Assembly: GCA_034766995.1 (NCBI GenBank)
Contig: CM068317.1
Span: 49,252,425 to 49,316,424, forward strand
Length of the DNA stretch: 64,000 nt
Direction: 5' to 3'
From: Acanthacorydalis orientalis
Lineage: Eukaryota > Arthropoda > Insecta > Megaloptera > Corydalidae
Numbering within the stretch: position 1 is the stretch's first letter; each line of letters begins with the position of its first letter. This document shows, in pieces, positions 1 to 11,735 of this stretch. A program made the translations under genes and the position numbers. The notes under the pieces were generated by a model. That model was not told the DNA's origin. It saw only the letters and a program-made list of their open reading frames with translations, and made no database searches.

Positions 1-227
1 ATCTTGAAAAACAGGTTCGGCCATACAGTTTCGCTAAATTCATTTCTCTTCACATAACGGTCGGATGAATTGGTGTTATCTGTATGCAAAGAATGCGTGT
101 GTTTTTCCATTAACGCGCTGATTAATTACAACGTATCCGCAGGTGGTCATATTTTATCAGTTAATCGATCGACGAAAGAGCGGTGTAGGTGTGCGATTCT
201 GTCTATCAGCCAGACTGAATCAACAGA

Positions 228-274
<47 letters not shown>

Positions 275-469
275 TTGATTAAGAATTTCAATTTGAAAAT
301 TAATTTCAACAGTATGAGATTTTTATAAAAAAGAGCTGATAATGAGAAAAACAAGACGAGTGACTGTCGTATAAAGAGATTTTATGACTGTAATTGGCGC
401 GATACCATCGAAAAGCAATCGATTTCATCGAATAAGCCTTCGAAACGTTTCCCCATTCGTAGATAGAAA
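1..469. other. AT-rich sequence without a recognised gene
   Basis: No convincing exon is visible on either strand. The stretch holds one (TA)n array near 231-271 and otherwise unique-looking AT-rich DNA. The short open frames here are mostly Tyr-Ile repeats read through the microsatellite. Confidence 0.5.
231..271. repeat. (TA)n microsatellite
   Basis: Uninterrupted AT dinucleotide run of about 40 bp. Frames crossing it read as Tyr-Ile repeats. Confidence 0.95.
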
Positions 470-740
470 AAAATCCGATTTTTGTATACCTTAGTGCACT
501 GGGAATGGTAGGGTGGTCACTTTCGTGATACACACAAGCAACAATCGAAAATGATTGACAACCAGTTATTGAACATTTTAATCAGAAAACTGTGAGTTGA
601 GTGGAAAATTCCATTTTTTTAAATTCTAATCTCTAGCAGCGCTATGAGAATAAACGGCGTCGGTATCGAAATCCGATTGAGCAACAATCGAAAATGATCA
701 ACCATTAAAGATTTTCGAATTGAAAAGTGGAACATTCAGG
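470..740 (+). repeat. Family C repeat, two partial right arms
   Basis: Two consecutive partial copies of the right arm of family C. Both carry the marker block AGCAACAATCGAAAATGAT. The first is followed by a TTGAACATTTT-like block and an ATCAGAAAACTG-like block; in the second the later blocks are degraded. Confidence 0.6.
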
Positions 741-859
741 TATAGGATGAGTGAAAGTATGTTAAGTCATAGTACTAAAATAATACTGTTATTGGTTTTT
801 ATTGTTTTGTGAAAACGGTTCAGCATTTGTTAGAATAAAACACATTTTAAATGTTTGTA

Positions 860-1065
860 CCTTATGCATATTTCAATGATGATGCCGTCATCTTCACTGC
901 ACTGTGGTAGAGAAACTTCTGATTTTTCTATAACTTAGTGCTATGAGAATAATGGAATCGCCGACGAATTGCATACAAACAACGATCAAATAATATCTGC
1001 AATCAATTACTGAACATTTAGAATCAGAAAACCGTGTGTCGTGTGGAACATTCTAATCCTCTCCA
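860..1065. repeat. Family C palindromic repeat
   Basis: A left arm (a GATGATGCCGTCATCTTC-type block) is followed at once by an inverted right arm (TTTTTCTATAACTTAGTGCTATGAG, then CTGAACATTT and ATCAGAAAACCG blocks). The two halves are diverged reverse complements. Confidence 0.65.
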
Positions 1066-1612
1066 GCAATTCGGTCAGAGAGGATTAGAGTTATCTCCCG
1101 GAGAATTTTCAATTTTATCTCGCATGTAGATAAAACACTGATTTAATTTCTTTCTTTCTGATCGACCGGATCGTATTTATCATTCTTTCATTTCATCGCC
1201 GAACGATCTGAGCTCAACAATCAGAGATTTTTTTCATAAAAAATCAGCGAACAAAAACAAAACGAATGACTGACGTATAAAGACATTTTATGGCCGCAAT
1301 CGGCACGATACCATCCGAACGAAACTGATTCCATTTAATGAGCGTTCGACACGTTTCCTCGTTCGTCGAGAGCGGGCCCTGTGCGTCCCCTCATCAGCGG
1401 CTAAGTATCGTCCGGTCGTCGTTTATGGCCGCGCGTTTATCTCGAACAGGGAACGAACGTTCTAATCGCGCGGTAGACGAATAGAAAAAAAAACGTAACA
1501 ATAGAAGCGAGAGTGGTGTTAAAATGTTTATTGTCATTATTATCACGATCTTAATGAGGTCACAGTGCACACCGAAAACGTATGCGAGGTGTCATTGACA
1601 CCGATTCCGATC

Positions 1613-1672
1613 GAGAAACTGAACACACACACACACACAGACGTCCTACTCAATACACACAAACACACACAA
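1613..1672. repeat. (CA)n-rich microsatellite
   Basis: Interrupted AC dinucleotide repeats. Confidence 0.8.
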
Positions 1673-1774
1673 GTGTTTAACATGAAATGTTTTCAATTAT
1701 TTCAGCACAGTATTGTGAAAATATCAATCGAAAATTAATATATTTTAATAACTAAATTGGATCTTCAATTATCT

Positions 1775-2045
1775 TTTATTAAAATGTTCAATGAATGATT
1801 ATTGATCATTTTTGATTGTTGCTTAAGATTTACATAGCAATTACATCATCTCAGAGTGTCGAGGTACTGAAAAACCGAGATCTCTCCACCTTGTCGCTCT
1901 GAGATGATGACATCGTTATAGAAATCCACTTGAGCAACAATAGAAATTGATCAATGGTCATTTATTGAACATTTCTGATCAGAATTTTTTTAATAATTCT
2001 GTAAGGTGAAAAAATAATCAATTTGCAAAAATCACAAAAATTACC
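1775..2045. repeat. Family C palindromic repeat
   Basis: The left arm contains TTGATCATTTTTGATTGTTGCT. The right arm contains the reverse complement, with CTCTGAGATGATGACATCG at its start and TTGAACATTTCTGATCAGAA near its end. This is one of the clearest two-armed copies. Confidence 0.75.
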
Positions 2046-2177
2046 CTCTCTGCTATTTGTAATACTACGGATGAGACCGAAATTACTTTCTAGACGATAT
2101 TTGAATATAGGCGAATGCCAGAATGAGTCAGAATTAAAATAATACTCTTAAATCAGGAAACAGCAACCTTTAAAAGT

Positions 2178-2474
2178 ATGGTAAATCGTGTTATGAAATT
2201 CACACCGAGTAAAACAAATCATAAAACAGAAAACATTAAACAAGTCACAACTACTAATGGATACAGCACGAAATCCGTAGACAAATTAGAAAACGACACG
2301 AAAATGAGAAAAATAATCGATAATAAAAATGCAACGCAAATACAAGATAAGCAATGGACAACATTTTTACATCCCTAAGAAAAAAAAACTGACTCACTAA
2401 CAAACCTGTTTAAGAAATACAATGCAATGCAAATACATGTTAAGAAACAAACAAGAACTTAAAACGACATTCAT
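2178..2474 (+). pseudogene. Retroelement ORF remnant upstream of a GIY-YIG endonuclease (5' fragment)
   Basis: The open frame at 2178-2378 reads NRVMKFTPSKTN, then IKQVTTTNGYSTKSVDKL and KIIDNKNATQIQDKQW. This looks like the linker between reverse transcriptase and GIY-YIG endonuclease in Penelope-type or similar retroelements (inference from family memory). Beyond the stop the same similarity continues weakly (LFKKYNAMQIHV). The remnant is cut at about 2475 by a family A mariner insertion, and the endonuclease part resumes at about 3040. No reverse-transcriptase domain is visible upstream, so the copy is 5'-truncated. Confidence 0.5.
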
Positions 2475-3036
2475 TAGGTTGGTAGGAAAATAATTACGGT
2501 TTTTGTTTTCTGAATTTAAATCTTATTTTTTTTCAATGAAAGTGTTATTTTATCGTTTTAATGTCAATATCATTTTAAAGTGAATTTTTCGGTCTGCGTT
2601 TTGGTAAAATAGACTTTAGTTTTATTAATAATTTTGCTTACAATTGGGCTGCTGAATTAATGATGGAAAAGAAACAAATAAGAGAATTTTTTGTGTGTTC
2701 AAAGCGGGGGGTAGAGCAGCAGAAACTGTTCGTTAACTAGACAATGCTTTTGGTGTGGGTCCTATTAAGAAACGTACGATTGCAATAGTGGTTCCAAAAA
2801 TTTCCGTACTGAAGACGAGTGCCTTGAAGATCAAGACAACGACCAACCGAATGCGTTAATTGAATCAGAACCACGCACGACAATTCGAGAGCTTACACAA
2901 AAGTTAGACAGTCAGTCATCCAACAGTTCTGGACCATTTATAACAGCTAATAAAATCAAAAAAGCTGTATATGAATGAAAGCTGAAGTTGTGAATGAATT
3001 GAAGGTCATAAATTGCAATTATTTTTCTACCAACAT
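2475..3036 (+). mobile_element. Family A mariner-derived element, copy 1
   Basis: A 562-bp element starting TAGGTTGGTAGGAAAATAAT, with an inverted end reading ATTATTTTTCTACCAAC. The interior keeps decayed mariner transposase N-terminal sequence (REFFVCSKRG, then KAAETVR-like and a DNDQPNALIESEPRTTIREL block), with stops and frameshifts. There is no DDE/D catalytic core, so it is non-autonomous. It splits the GIY-YIG retroelement remnant, so it is younger than that remnant. The reverse complement of 18684-19245 matches it along its length. Confidence 0.8.
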
Positions 3037-3365
3037 TATATTAAAACTAGATAAATAAGATGATTAAGAACTGGACGAAATTTATAAATTAAAATGTAAA
3101 AACAGTGATAAACTATACATTGGACAAACGGGACGAAACATCGAGGATAGATTCTAAGAATATATAAATTGCATTAAACAAAATGAAAATCAGTCATAAT
3201 ATGTTAAATGTATACTAGACACAAGGCATGAATATGAAACGATTAATGGACCACAACAATCTTAAATAAACGAAAAAGAAGTAAAAAAATCAAATATACT
3301 GGAAAAATTTGCAAATACCAGATGTACAGGTACAAAACAAATTAAAATACTATAATCATCATATT
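3037..3365 (+). pseudogene. GIY-YIG endonuclease remnant of a retroelement (3' fragment)
   Basis: The + strand reads YKLKCKNSDKLYIGQTGRN, then IEDRF, a stop, EYINCIKQ, and later ILDTRHEY. The Y-K-L-x-C and Y-I-G-Q-T-G-R spacing is typical of the GIY-YIG (URI) endonuclease of Penelope-like and some other retroelements. Several stops show it is dead. It is the downstream continuation of the fragment ending at 2474, separated from it by the family A insertion. Confidence 0.65.
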
Positions 3366-4020
3366 TTCAGTTTGTGGGGTGAGAGGACGAATCCTCGTCC
3401 GATCAAATCGAATATAAAAAAGTATATTCAATTTTAAAATCATCATTTAATAGATTTTCAATACAGCCTGTACATCTTCAGATCCGTCATGATCCGATCA
3501 AGTGTTCGTTAGAAACGTGTACGGGAGATACGCGCACATAAACGAACCGGCGACCGTTTGAATTGTCTCGCAGACTGACTGAAAGTGTTTAAAACAAATA
3601 CGAAATTCCAATCGGTCGACGTCCGTGCGCAAAATACATAGAATTTGTGCGGCCGTGTGTCCACGTCGTACAATAACATAAAGAGTATGACCGGATAGAA
3701 GAGTTGGTTCACCTCGATGACAGAATTCCCATGCAGGTACGTTGCGCCCCCGACGAGACGCGCAGACCTGTCCGCTCTGTTACATTTTCGGAAACGTTTC
3801 AATAGTGACAACGTTTTTCAATCCTGATTTAAGACCGTGAGAAGCGAATAGAAAATACAATTCGAGTGTATAATTTCGTTTGAGATATTGTACGAAGACG
3901 ATAGAGAAATACACACACACCTATCTCTTGTTTTATTTACTGATACAACATTATGCTTTGTCTCAGGTCAAACAATTAAATATTTTTCCAACATTCTTGG
4001 AAACAAATATGTTTTCATGC

Positions 4021-4026
4021 ATACAT

Positions 4027-4075
<49 letters not shown>

Positions 4076-4115
4076 TATATACATATATGTGTGTGTGTGT
4101 GTGTGTACGTATGTA
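4021..4115. repeat. Compound (TA)n/(TG)n microsatellite
   Basis: ATACAT-type repeats run into a long TA array and then a TG array. All long frames across it are Tyr-Ile or Cys-Val artefacts. Confidence 0.95.
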
Positions 4116-4939
4116 TGTAAACATGTAAACGTATAAGCTGTCTTACATTCGGCAAACATTCAACACGATTTATACAAATTTTACAAGAGTAACACAAAAC
4201 ACATATTTGCAATGATGATTCATGCATATTTTTAAACATGTATGTTTGTCTAACGGCATCTCGTCGAAAAATCTCATTTCATATTCAAGTGTTAAAATAT
4301 TCCGTCGAGTGCTCCTCTTCAATCAACGCACGAATCTCGATGAGGAATTTATCAAGAATCAAAGTGCGAGTCTCGACAATTATACATTCATGTTTGTACT
4401 TCGTTCGATTCCGGAACAAGTCTTTTTACTCTCTTTAAATAATCCTAAAACAATTTTCGATTTAAAAGAAGAAATCCGGACTAGTAATTGGTGAGGTAGA
4501 GCACCAGTTGTGTAGGGATGTTATTGAAAATTTTAACAGGAGAGTGGTTACTTGTAAGAAAGCACTATTAGTATTTCGAGGTTTTAATGACAACAGAATG
4601 AGAAAAGAAACACAGTTTACAACTACATAAATAACTTTAATTGATGTGAAATTATAAACGAGACCGAAATGCGTGTGTATGTTATAGAGAGTAGCTGACT
4701 TGTTTTTTTTATAAACATGTATCCATGGCAACTGGGACAGTGGTGCCACGAAGAACTGAAAATAAGAAGCTAAATATACACAGTAACTGAATTGTTAATA
4801 TTTCAACAAGCACGGTCACTTGCGCAATATTATTTTCCATTTAAAAATGACATACTCTTCGAATATTGTTTATAGTAAAGAAACTTGTAATTTCAGCTCA
4901 AATTCATGCTGAAGATAATAGTTGACAATAGACACCTAA

Positions 4940-5490
4940 TCGATCCAGAAACACGAAGATAACTTATCATAACAGGATCTCAGATACAAGCATGTGTGAT
5001 TGCAATGAGTTTCTCGGATTGTCCGAAACGGACGGTTCGTCCTCTCCAACTCTGACCATAAATCTAGGGAAAGAAGTAACGTTATCCGCACTCGGGCCCG
5101 CCGCATCGAAACCCCGTACAAGTCGACGACAACACCGCACGCCTTTGTTTGTCCGAGGTGAACAGTCCTGTCCGCCTCTGCGCGACTGCGCTCTCGCCGG
5201 CGTACGCGTAGGCGTGCTCGGTTTCCTTTTAAGGTGACACCGCGGCCGGCCCCCACGCCGCCGACGTGTATCACCTCGTCACTGTGTCCCAACGTATCCA
5301 GTTATTTATTTTTTTTTATTTATATACACGAATACATATTCTCGTTTCCATTTCGAAACGGATACATTGTCTGCCGATCGACGGCCGGCCGGTTACGAGG
5401 CACGCACACACCGTCGGTCGATTTTCTCCTGGCGAGTGACACCGACGAGTGGTCGGACGGCGAGAAAGTAATGTCGGTTCGCATATGACT
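4940..5490. other. CpG-rich island, possible exon or promoter
   Basis: This block is much richer in G, C and CpG than its flanks (centre about 5080-5280). Overlapping open frames exist on both strands: MCDCNEFLGLSETDG on + and DEVIHVGGVGAGRG on -. I recognise neither protein, and no pair of splice sites decides between them. It could be a promoter island, an exon of an unseen gene, or conserved regulatory DNA. Confidence 0.35.
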
Positions 5491-5946
5491 TAGCGGTATT
5501 TACTGACTTGCGTCCGATCGAAACGCATCCTTCACTAACGAGTTTTACGAGAAAAGTTCGAAAGTGAAATTGTACGAGGTGGAAATAGATCGGACGATCA
5601 ATAAATGTCATCTATCTATAACATGTGTGTGTGTTATAAATAAATCACTTTCATTGTCGCCCTCGTTTTTATTTCACTCGACCGATTTATCCTGAAGAGT
5701 TATATTTCTTTTTTCATGTAAACATCTTTCTCTTATAAGAAATGAAGCATTGTTCGAGCGTTGGTAATAAATCACCCTATTAGAAGACAGTAATGCATAC
5801 AGTTTGTTCATGCTCTTGCTGCAAGGTTCATTGTTATTGAATGAACAACGAAATTAAGACGAACAAATACGGATTTACTCAGAAAGCTCGTCGAAGCGTT
5901 ACGAACCCTGACCTTTTGATGAATTCACATGAACACGCACGCACTA

Positions 5947-5947
5947 A

Positions 5948-6004
<57 letters not shown>
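5947..6004. repeat. (TA)n microsatellite
   Basis: TA array with one TACA interruption, followed by a short GA run. Confidence 0.95.
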
Positions 6005-6007
<3 letters not shown>

Positions 6008-6570
6008 AGGGAGAGAGAGATAGATAAGACAAATAAGGACAAATTAAAAAGCAAACGACATTTAAGAAGTAAAAAGAATATCATTGTACACACAGAATTT
6101 TTATTAATCATTTTTCTAAGTAATCGTCCCTAACTTCCATACAATTAGTGACGAATGTCGAATGTATTTCCGATTGGTATGACGAATCTATGTGAGAAAA
6201 AAATCAAAACAGAATATCATTAAGTGGAAGGAAATTTGCGAAAGACAACAAAGTCAGCGACGCTGTAAATGGATATTTGGGAACATTGACTAAACCGCCT
6301 ATCAGTCTGGCATAACCATTCTAGAACATCGTCGGGGAAAGTGTATTGAGCTTAATAGAAGTTATGTTGAAAAACAAATGAAAATCAATCCAAAAAATGT
6401 TGTTTTCTTATTCAGGTCCAGAACTTTTCACCGTTCCCTCGCATGCACAGTTGAACATTCAGACTGTAAGATCATCAGAACATTCAGAGCTGTTCGTGAA
6501 GACGATGCGTACGTTCATGGCTTGTTAGCGACGCGCACCGTTCAATTAGTGCGATATTTATGCGACCGGA

Positions 6571-6868
6571 GTGCCCGAGGAACGGGAGATAAGTCTTACA
6601 ATGTCGTCCGTCGACGCATGCCCCGCCGTGTGCGGTAATCGGATCACTTGTCAGTCCCGATTCTGTCTGACGGACTCTTTCTCCGAGTGTGAATATTTAT
6701 GTCAGTCCGATATCGACACACGTGCAAGATCGATCGACGCAGACACATTCTGTCTCGCTCAGTTCGTCGCCGTGTGTTCCTCGGACCGCGTGCACAATCC
6801 GTGCACGGATCGGCAATCGATTAAGATGTACGTGGATGCATGTTTGCTCGCCGGACCACTTATTAAAG
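6571..6868 (+). CDS. Candidate Cys-rich exon, unrecognised
   Basis: A + strand frame open for about 100 codons, with mainly G or C in third positions and many cysteines (CPAVCGNRITCQSRFC and later SECEYLCQ). It stays open to AAA followed by a consensus-like donor GTAAAT at 6869. An ATG at 6571 or 6601 could start it, but no signal peptide is visible. I do not recognise the product. The composition differs sharply from the AT-rich flanks, which supports function, but a regulatory CpG island is equally possible. Confidence 0.3.
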
Positions 6869-7074
6869 TAAATAGCAGACATGGACGTAAGGATATTGAT
6901 TGGTTTCTCGTGTAGATTGATTTTCAAATCCGAGACTAAATATACGGACGGCGAAGAACTTATAGAAATGTTATTACCATGAGATCATTTTAAAGATATA
7001 CATCTCTGTACGGATCATCGAAATCGTCCGATAATTTTCACAAATGTATTCTCGTTTTCCATCACACGTATCAT

Positions 7075-7260
7075 CGAAAATTCTTCTTGATCAAATATTT
7101 ATAAACAAACGTCTCTTGATCATATTCGATTACAGTTTATTCGTATTTCAACAAATATACAATCATTCCCGAAGCTCCAGTGTATAGAAAAAATAAAGTG
7201 TAGATTTTTCTGTATCTTAGAGCACTGAGAATAATGATATTGCCATTGCAGCGGAGAACA
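7075..7260. repeat. Family C palindromic repeat, diverged
   Basis: A weak left arm (TTGATCATATTCGATTACAG) precedes a right arm starting TTTTTCTGTATCTTAGAGCACTGAGAATAATG. The far part of the right arm is lost. Confidence 0.5.
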
Positions 7261-8080
7261 GACTCTTGTCTAATCCAAAAAGAAGACTTCACGAGTTCAG
7301 TTTTTATAAATGAAAATGAAAAAAAATCAAGTTATGAAACTGTTATACCTGTCAGAATAGCAAGGATTCGAATTAGGTTCTGTAGAATAATCTATTTTGT
7401 CTCCCGTATAAATAAAACTCCCCTCCAAAACTCTGTTTATTTTATTTATCAATATAACGAGCTGGTAAAATTCATCAGTGAAAGTGAATTCAGTCACAGT
7501 GGCGAAACTGTATCGCAAATATCTTATTTTTCGAAATAAATAGATTAAATTACTGGAATTTTTCGATCAGATCTCGCATATATTTCTCAAACGACCGACA
7601 CCGCACGTGCAACAATAAATACCCTAAAAACATACACACACAAGCGCTTTATTAAAACATATAACTGGAACCAGTATTCAAATCTAACCACATGACGAAT
7701 ACAGATCAAATCTAATTCCAGTTGCCGTTAAGTATTTCGATTCGGATAGAACGTTTATTTCGAAAACGATTTTAATAAACAGCACTTATCAGCCGGATTC
7801 CGTTCTGTTCCATGAATGCATCTTTATGTACAGGCTGTCCCGAGATTCACTAAACACTCTGTTTTCGTAATTCTTTTGTTTATTTTTTTCATGTTTCGGA
7901 TTATAAATATAGTATTTGGGAGCAGTAATGGAAAAGTTCATGCCCGTTTAATAATTTCATACTTTACTGTACATACTTTCTCTTTCTCTGTTTTTTTTTT
8001 ATTAACAAAAGGCCTACGGGGTCTGGATGTCGTGTTGCGGGGATGGTGGGTAAAAGAGTGTGTGTGTTTGACGTGCAGCC

Positions 8081-8129
8081 TTCTGTATGCCTTTCTTTTC
8101 AATAATATTGGAAAGAAAGGCATACAGAA
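8081..8129. repeat. 18-bp perfect inverted repeat (hairpin)
   Basis: TTCTGTATGCCTTTCTTT at 8081-8098 is the exact reverse complement of 8112-8129, with a 13-nt loop between. The right arm is followed by a second CATACAG...AATCTTTGG unit. RNA from either strand would fold into a stable hairpin. Confidence 0.85.
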
Positions 8130-8154
8130 TCTTTGGCATACAGAGAATCTTTGG

Positions 8155-8350
8155 TGATTTGGTATGGCCACCTCGATCATCTAATCTAAGAATGCCTAGC
8201 TTTTTAATAATCTCAAGATTTGGTCAACTGGAATGGCTACTTCGATCGTCTGATCTCAGTATGACTGGCTTTTTATTAATTTCAAGCTTTGTCGATTTGT
8301 AATGGCTACCTCGATCGTTTGATCTAAGTATGGCTGGCTTTTTCCTGTAG
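8155..8350. repeat. Tandem repeat, about 68-bp unit, nearly three copies
   Basis: The block TATGGCCACCTCGATCATCT, with its tail ATCTAAGAATG and GGCTTTTTAATAATCTCAAG, recurs in diverged form at about 8160, 8228 and 8298. The third unit is incomplete. No protein is supported across it. Confidence 0.75.
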
Positions 8351-8452
8351 AAATATCTTATTTTTTTATATAAATTTAAAAATTTCGTTTCTGATCAAAT
8401 ATAAGGAAGATATTTGCCAGAAAAAAATAATCTGTGAGTCTTTGGACACACT

Positions 8453-8455
<3 letters not shown>

Positions 8456-8506
<51 letters not shown>
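8456..8506. repeat. (TA)n microsatellite
   Basis: Continuous TA array. Confidence 0.95.
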
Positions 8507-8639
8507 ATGTAATAGAACAAAACGGCTGATCCATTTTTCACAGTATATAATTTCTCTAGTCATTTGACTGAAAAAAGACGTTGATTTTTATAGCGTTTAG
8601 AACGTTTATCGAAATAATGTTACGGCCACGAGGTAAAAA

Positions 8640-8960
8640 AGATACATACACACATATAACCAGAAGTCACGCGATGGATTCGGTAACTGTCATCCGTCGA
8701 GCGTGCGCTCGTCGTCCGATTGACATGGATATTTTGTTAGTTACGCGGAACGGACTGTCATGTATGACGATGGCGAAGAAGCGTCTCTCCGTGCTCGATA
8801 TGTAATCATATCTTTTTTCCTTGAAGAATCGCATACAGGTAAAGTCGACATTCGACACACTGCAATTACCGTACGATTTGTATCAGAACAGTGCAGTGAT
8901 TCGCCACTTTGCATGATGTCACGGATCGGCGATGTTGTACCGGAGGTTTGTTGTTAAGAT
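8640..8960. other. GC-elevated island, possible exon
   Basis: The stretch has balanced composition and is CpG-rich. On + the frame VMYDDGEEASLRARYV ends at CATACAG with a donor-like GTAAAG at about 8838. A preceding acceptor-like TTGTTAG lies near 8740. The product is not recognised and coding status is uncertain. Confidence 0.25.
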
Positions 8961-9525
8961 CTGATGCGATGTTGATATTTATTTGATGCGAACAGGGTAA
9001 CTCAGTGTGTACGATTCAGTATCTTGAGAGATAAAATTAAACGACAGTATTTAAAATCGAGAGATTCGAATGTTGTTACATTTAAACAAATCTTTTATAT
9101 TTTCAGCATTGCGACTGAATTCACTTTCATTTTTTACATGTAAATAGCGATGCTACATCATCGTCAATGTACAGAAAGAATTGAAAAAGACTGTCTTGTT
9201 TTCTCAGATTCTTCAAATCTTCACAATCTGAAAGATCTACGCGTGACACAAAGGATATCTTTAGTGGGTATAGAAATGGATAAGAAACGGAAATACAGAT
9301 TAAATAAACGTCAAATATTTGACAGAAACATATCAATAATTACCTTTTATAGATAATAAAATAGTGAATAAAAATGAATAAGAAAAGTGATTAGAGGAAA
9401 ACAGCGACATTTTAGGTAGATAGATATTTAGAATTTATGGGTGTGTCGACAGTTAAGGTCTTTAACGTTCGAGCGAACTGTTAAATATCTCTCTATAATT
9501 AAAGTCAATTCCGTGCACACTTTTT

Positions 9526-9640
9526 TCGAAATCTTATTCGTGTTCTGATTGGTTGATGGTGATAGCGTGGTCTCTGTTATGATTGGTTGATATCAGTCAC
9601 ATCTATATAGCAATCTCACGACGTATAATAAAAAAATGAA
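9526..9640 (+). promoter_or_regulatory. Repeated module with two inverted CCAAT motifs, copy 1
   Basis: TGATTGGTTGATGG and TGATTGGTTGATATCAGTCAC lie about 40 bp apart, each holding ATTGG (inverted CCAAT). The same arrangement recurs at about 19538-19650. Whether it is a promoter piece or part of a dispersed repeat is not known. Confidence 0.45.
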
Positions 9641-9689
9641 ATGAGAAATGAAATTTTTACAAAATATGAATATATTATAAATAAATTAA

Positions 9690-10210
9690 ACGACCGCATC
9701 TGCTGCATGACCAGTTGATGTACACGATCTCAGCAAATGCGCTAATCTGACACCAAAAACAAAATAATGTAGTTGTAGTATAATATAAGAAATTTGATGT
9801 GACCGGATACTTTTTTGAAATTTTGAAAATTGAAAAAATCGCAGCCGTTTGAAAAAAAAGTCGATATCTGGCACACGTTATTGTTCATTATTAACAAATG
9901 GAAAGGCATATCGAAAAATCGTCCGGTCACCCGATAGAGAATATTATTTGTAACGGTCAGTCAAAATTTCAAGCCAATCGGATGAATAGTTTTTTAGATA
10001 TGAGAACATCGTTTTGAAAAATATAGTTTCTTCCGCTGCGAAACGCCTCCACTCCTATTTCAGGGAATTCTTGGAATTTCGATAAAATTCCTTTTCGATG
10101 GCGAAACTTAGCACTTCAACCTTAAATGATATGCATGAAAGCAAAAATCGATTTTTTCAAGATTGAAAACTTATGTAAGTCCCATAATTTCTCTGCAAAA
10201 ACCTTGATAC
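9690..10210. repeat. Unclassified repeat-like sequence
   Basis: Low-complexity text such as TTGAAATTTTGAAAATTG and a block near 9960 reading CAAAATTTCAAGCCAATCGG, followed by AGTTTTTTAGATATGAG, is of a kind common in insect non-autonomous DNA elements. I saw no terminal repeats or protein, so the class is open. Confidence 0.3.
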
Positions 10211-10496
10211 AAAAGACTAACAGTTAGACACTAGTTTCTGTATGAGACTCTTGTTTCACGGGAAGACCGGATATACAACTGAATATTATTATTGGAAATT
10301 AAATTGGAACCTTTACATTTCTTGATCGAACCTCTTGCATACACTTTCTAATTAATATTCAGAAGAAGAGCAGTCAAAAAAATTTACAATTACAAAGCAG
10401 GCATAAAAAACTGTATTTCATTCATGGTTCGAATCATCCGCTTCACAGAATTGACCAAGATATCGAAACGCATTCCGAATTCAGACAGAGACACAC

Positions 10497-10526
10497 CACA
10501 CACACACACACACACACACACATAGA
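10497..10526. repeat. (CA)n microsatellite
   Basis: CA dinucleotide array. Confidence 0.9.
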
Positions 10527-10559
10527 GACGGAAAACAACGATTCGTCCGCTATTAATTA

Positions 10560-10860
10560 ATAACAAATCTCCGAGCCAATTGACCTAAACTTGATTGATG
10601 TTATTAGTTAACTATTATGTTTATGATCACTTCTGCGGTTTATTTAACTGTTCTGTACAGTTACACGATTTCCAACAGTAATGCCCAGAACGTTTCATTC
10701 AATGCTCGGCCTCGCACCGTCAGCAAACAATGTATTAATCAGTTATTTGATTACAAAGCGGCCATTTAATAATAAACGCGAGCATTGTTGTTATTGGCGT
10801 GCCTTATTATATTTCCTGATGATTCTCTTTTATCTCGTTCTCTTCGGATACTTATTTACT
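10560..10860. promoter_or_regulatory. Possible conserved non-coding element
   Basis: Unique, balanced sequence with TGATTACAAAGCGGCC, TTTAATAATAAACGCG and ATTGTTGTTATTGG (Sox-like ATTGTT) set in AT-rich DNA. No open frame is convincing. A regulatory role is inferred from composition and motif density only. Confidence 0.25.
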
Positions 10861-10874
10861 AGTCAATTAAAACA

Positions 10875-10879
<5 letters not shown>

Positions 10880-10934
<55 letters not shown>
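10880..10934. repeat. (TA)n microsatellite
   Basis: Continuous TA array. Confidence 0.95.
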
Positions 10935-10937
<3 letters not shown>

Positions 10938-11428
10938 TTTTGAAAAAAAAACAACTCTCCGCTTAATTATTTCAGAAACGTATTACTTAACTCCTTCCTA
11001 CTTCCTGTCATTCACGAGTTAGTTATAGCCCATTAATATATGATTTAGTGTTAACTGATGTGTGAAGAGACGTTTTATAATTACGTTCAGAATTTACAGT
11101 TCTGTATGAAAAAAGGAAGTTTGATTGGCAGCGGCTATTTAACGCCAACAGGCCGCGCGTTCGACTCGACGATAATAAAGAAACGGATTGGAGATGGTGT
11201 ACGGATTGCGAGGATTGTTCAGATTCGGCGATTGTGTCGATTTCATTAGACTCGCTTTATACAGAAATTGGTTCGTTGGTGTAAGAGAAATATATGTTCG
11301 ATGTGTGAGTGGACGTTGATGGTTTTTGGACTGGAGATCCATAATTCTTGAATGGGTTGAAGTGTTAGCGTGGATGTGAAGAAGAAGAGTGCTCACAGTG
11401 TAGTCTTCGTTTTTTAAGATTGTTGATA

Positions 11429-11556
11429 TTAGGTGTAGAAATTAATTCGATGCCTTGAAATTGAATCAAACGTAACTCTGTTTTAAATTCAAATATCTTT
11501 TCGTCGTTTTAGGATTTTGAAGTGTCAACTTTATCATTTGAAAAAAAATCTATCTA

Positions 11557-11597
<41 letters not shown>

Positions 11598-11735
11598 TTA
11601 TTTGCGAAACAGTTGCCATAACCCTATAAAACAGTAGTGCACACGATGACGTCCAAAATGTTACATATTAGGTATTGGATACTTTTTGCATTCCAGTTAT
11701 AAATGCTGCCGAAGCAGCGGGAATAATTTGTTTAT
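11429..11735 (+). mobile_element. Family B mariner-derived element, 3'-truncated copy
   Basis: It starts TTAGGTGTAGAAATTAATTC and continues through TTTTAGGATTTTGAAGTGTC, ACAGTAGTGCACACGATG and the transposase N-terminal block (GGATACTTTTTGCATTCCAG). It ends after GCCGAAGCAGCGG without the 3' terminus. A (TC)n(TA)n array has grown inside it at about 11556-11600. Confidence 0.7.
11556..11600. repeat. (TC)n(TA)n microsatellite
   Basis: Compound array inside the family B copy. Confidence 0.9.

Noticed and set aside
3509..3811. 100-codon minus frame in a GC-balanced patch
   Set aside because: No recognisable motif, no supported splice sites, and third-position bias is not clearly higher than in the other frames.
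3880..4239. Several frames reading Tyr-Ile and Cys-Val repeats
   Set aside because: They are translations of the TA/TG microsatellite. The same artefact explains the frames near 230, 8460, 10880, 12240, 18400, 34620, 57000, 57300 and 59900.
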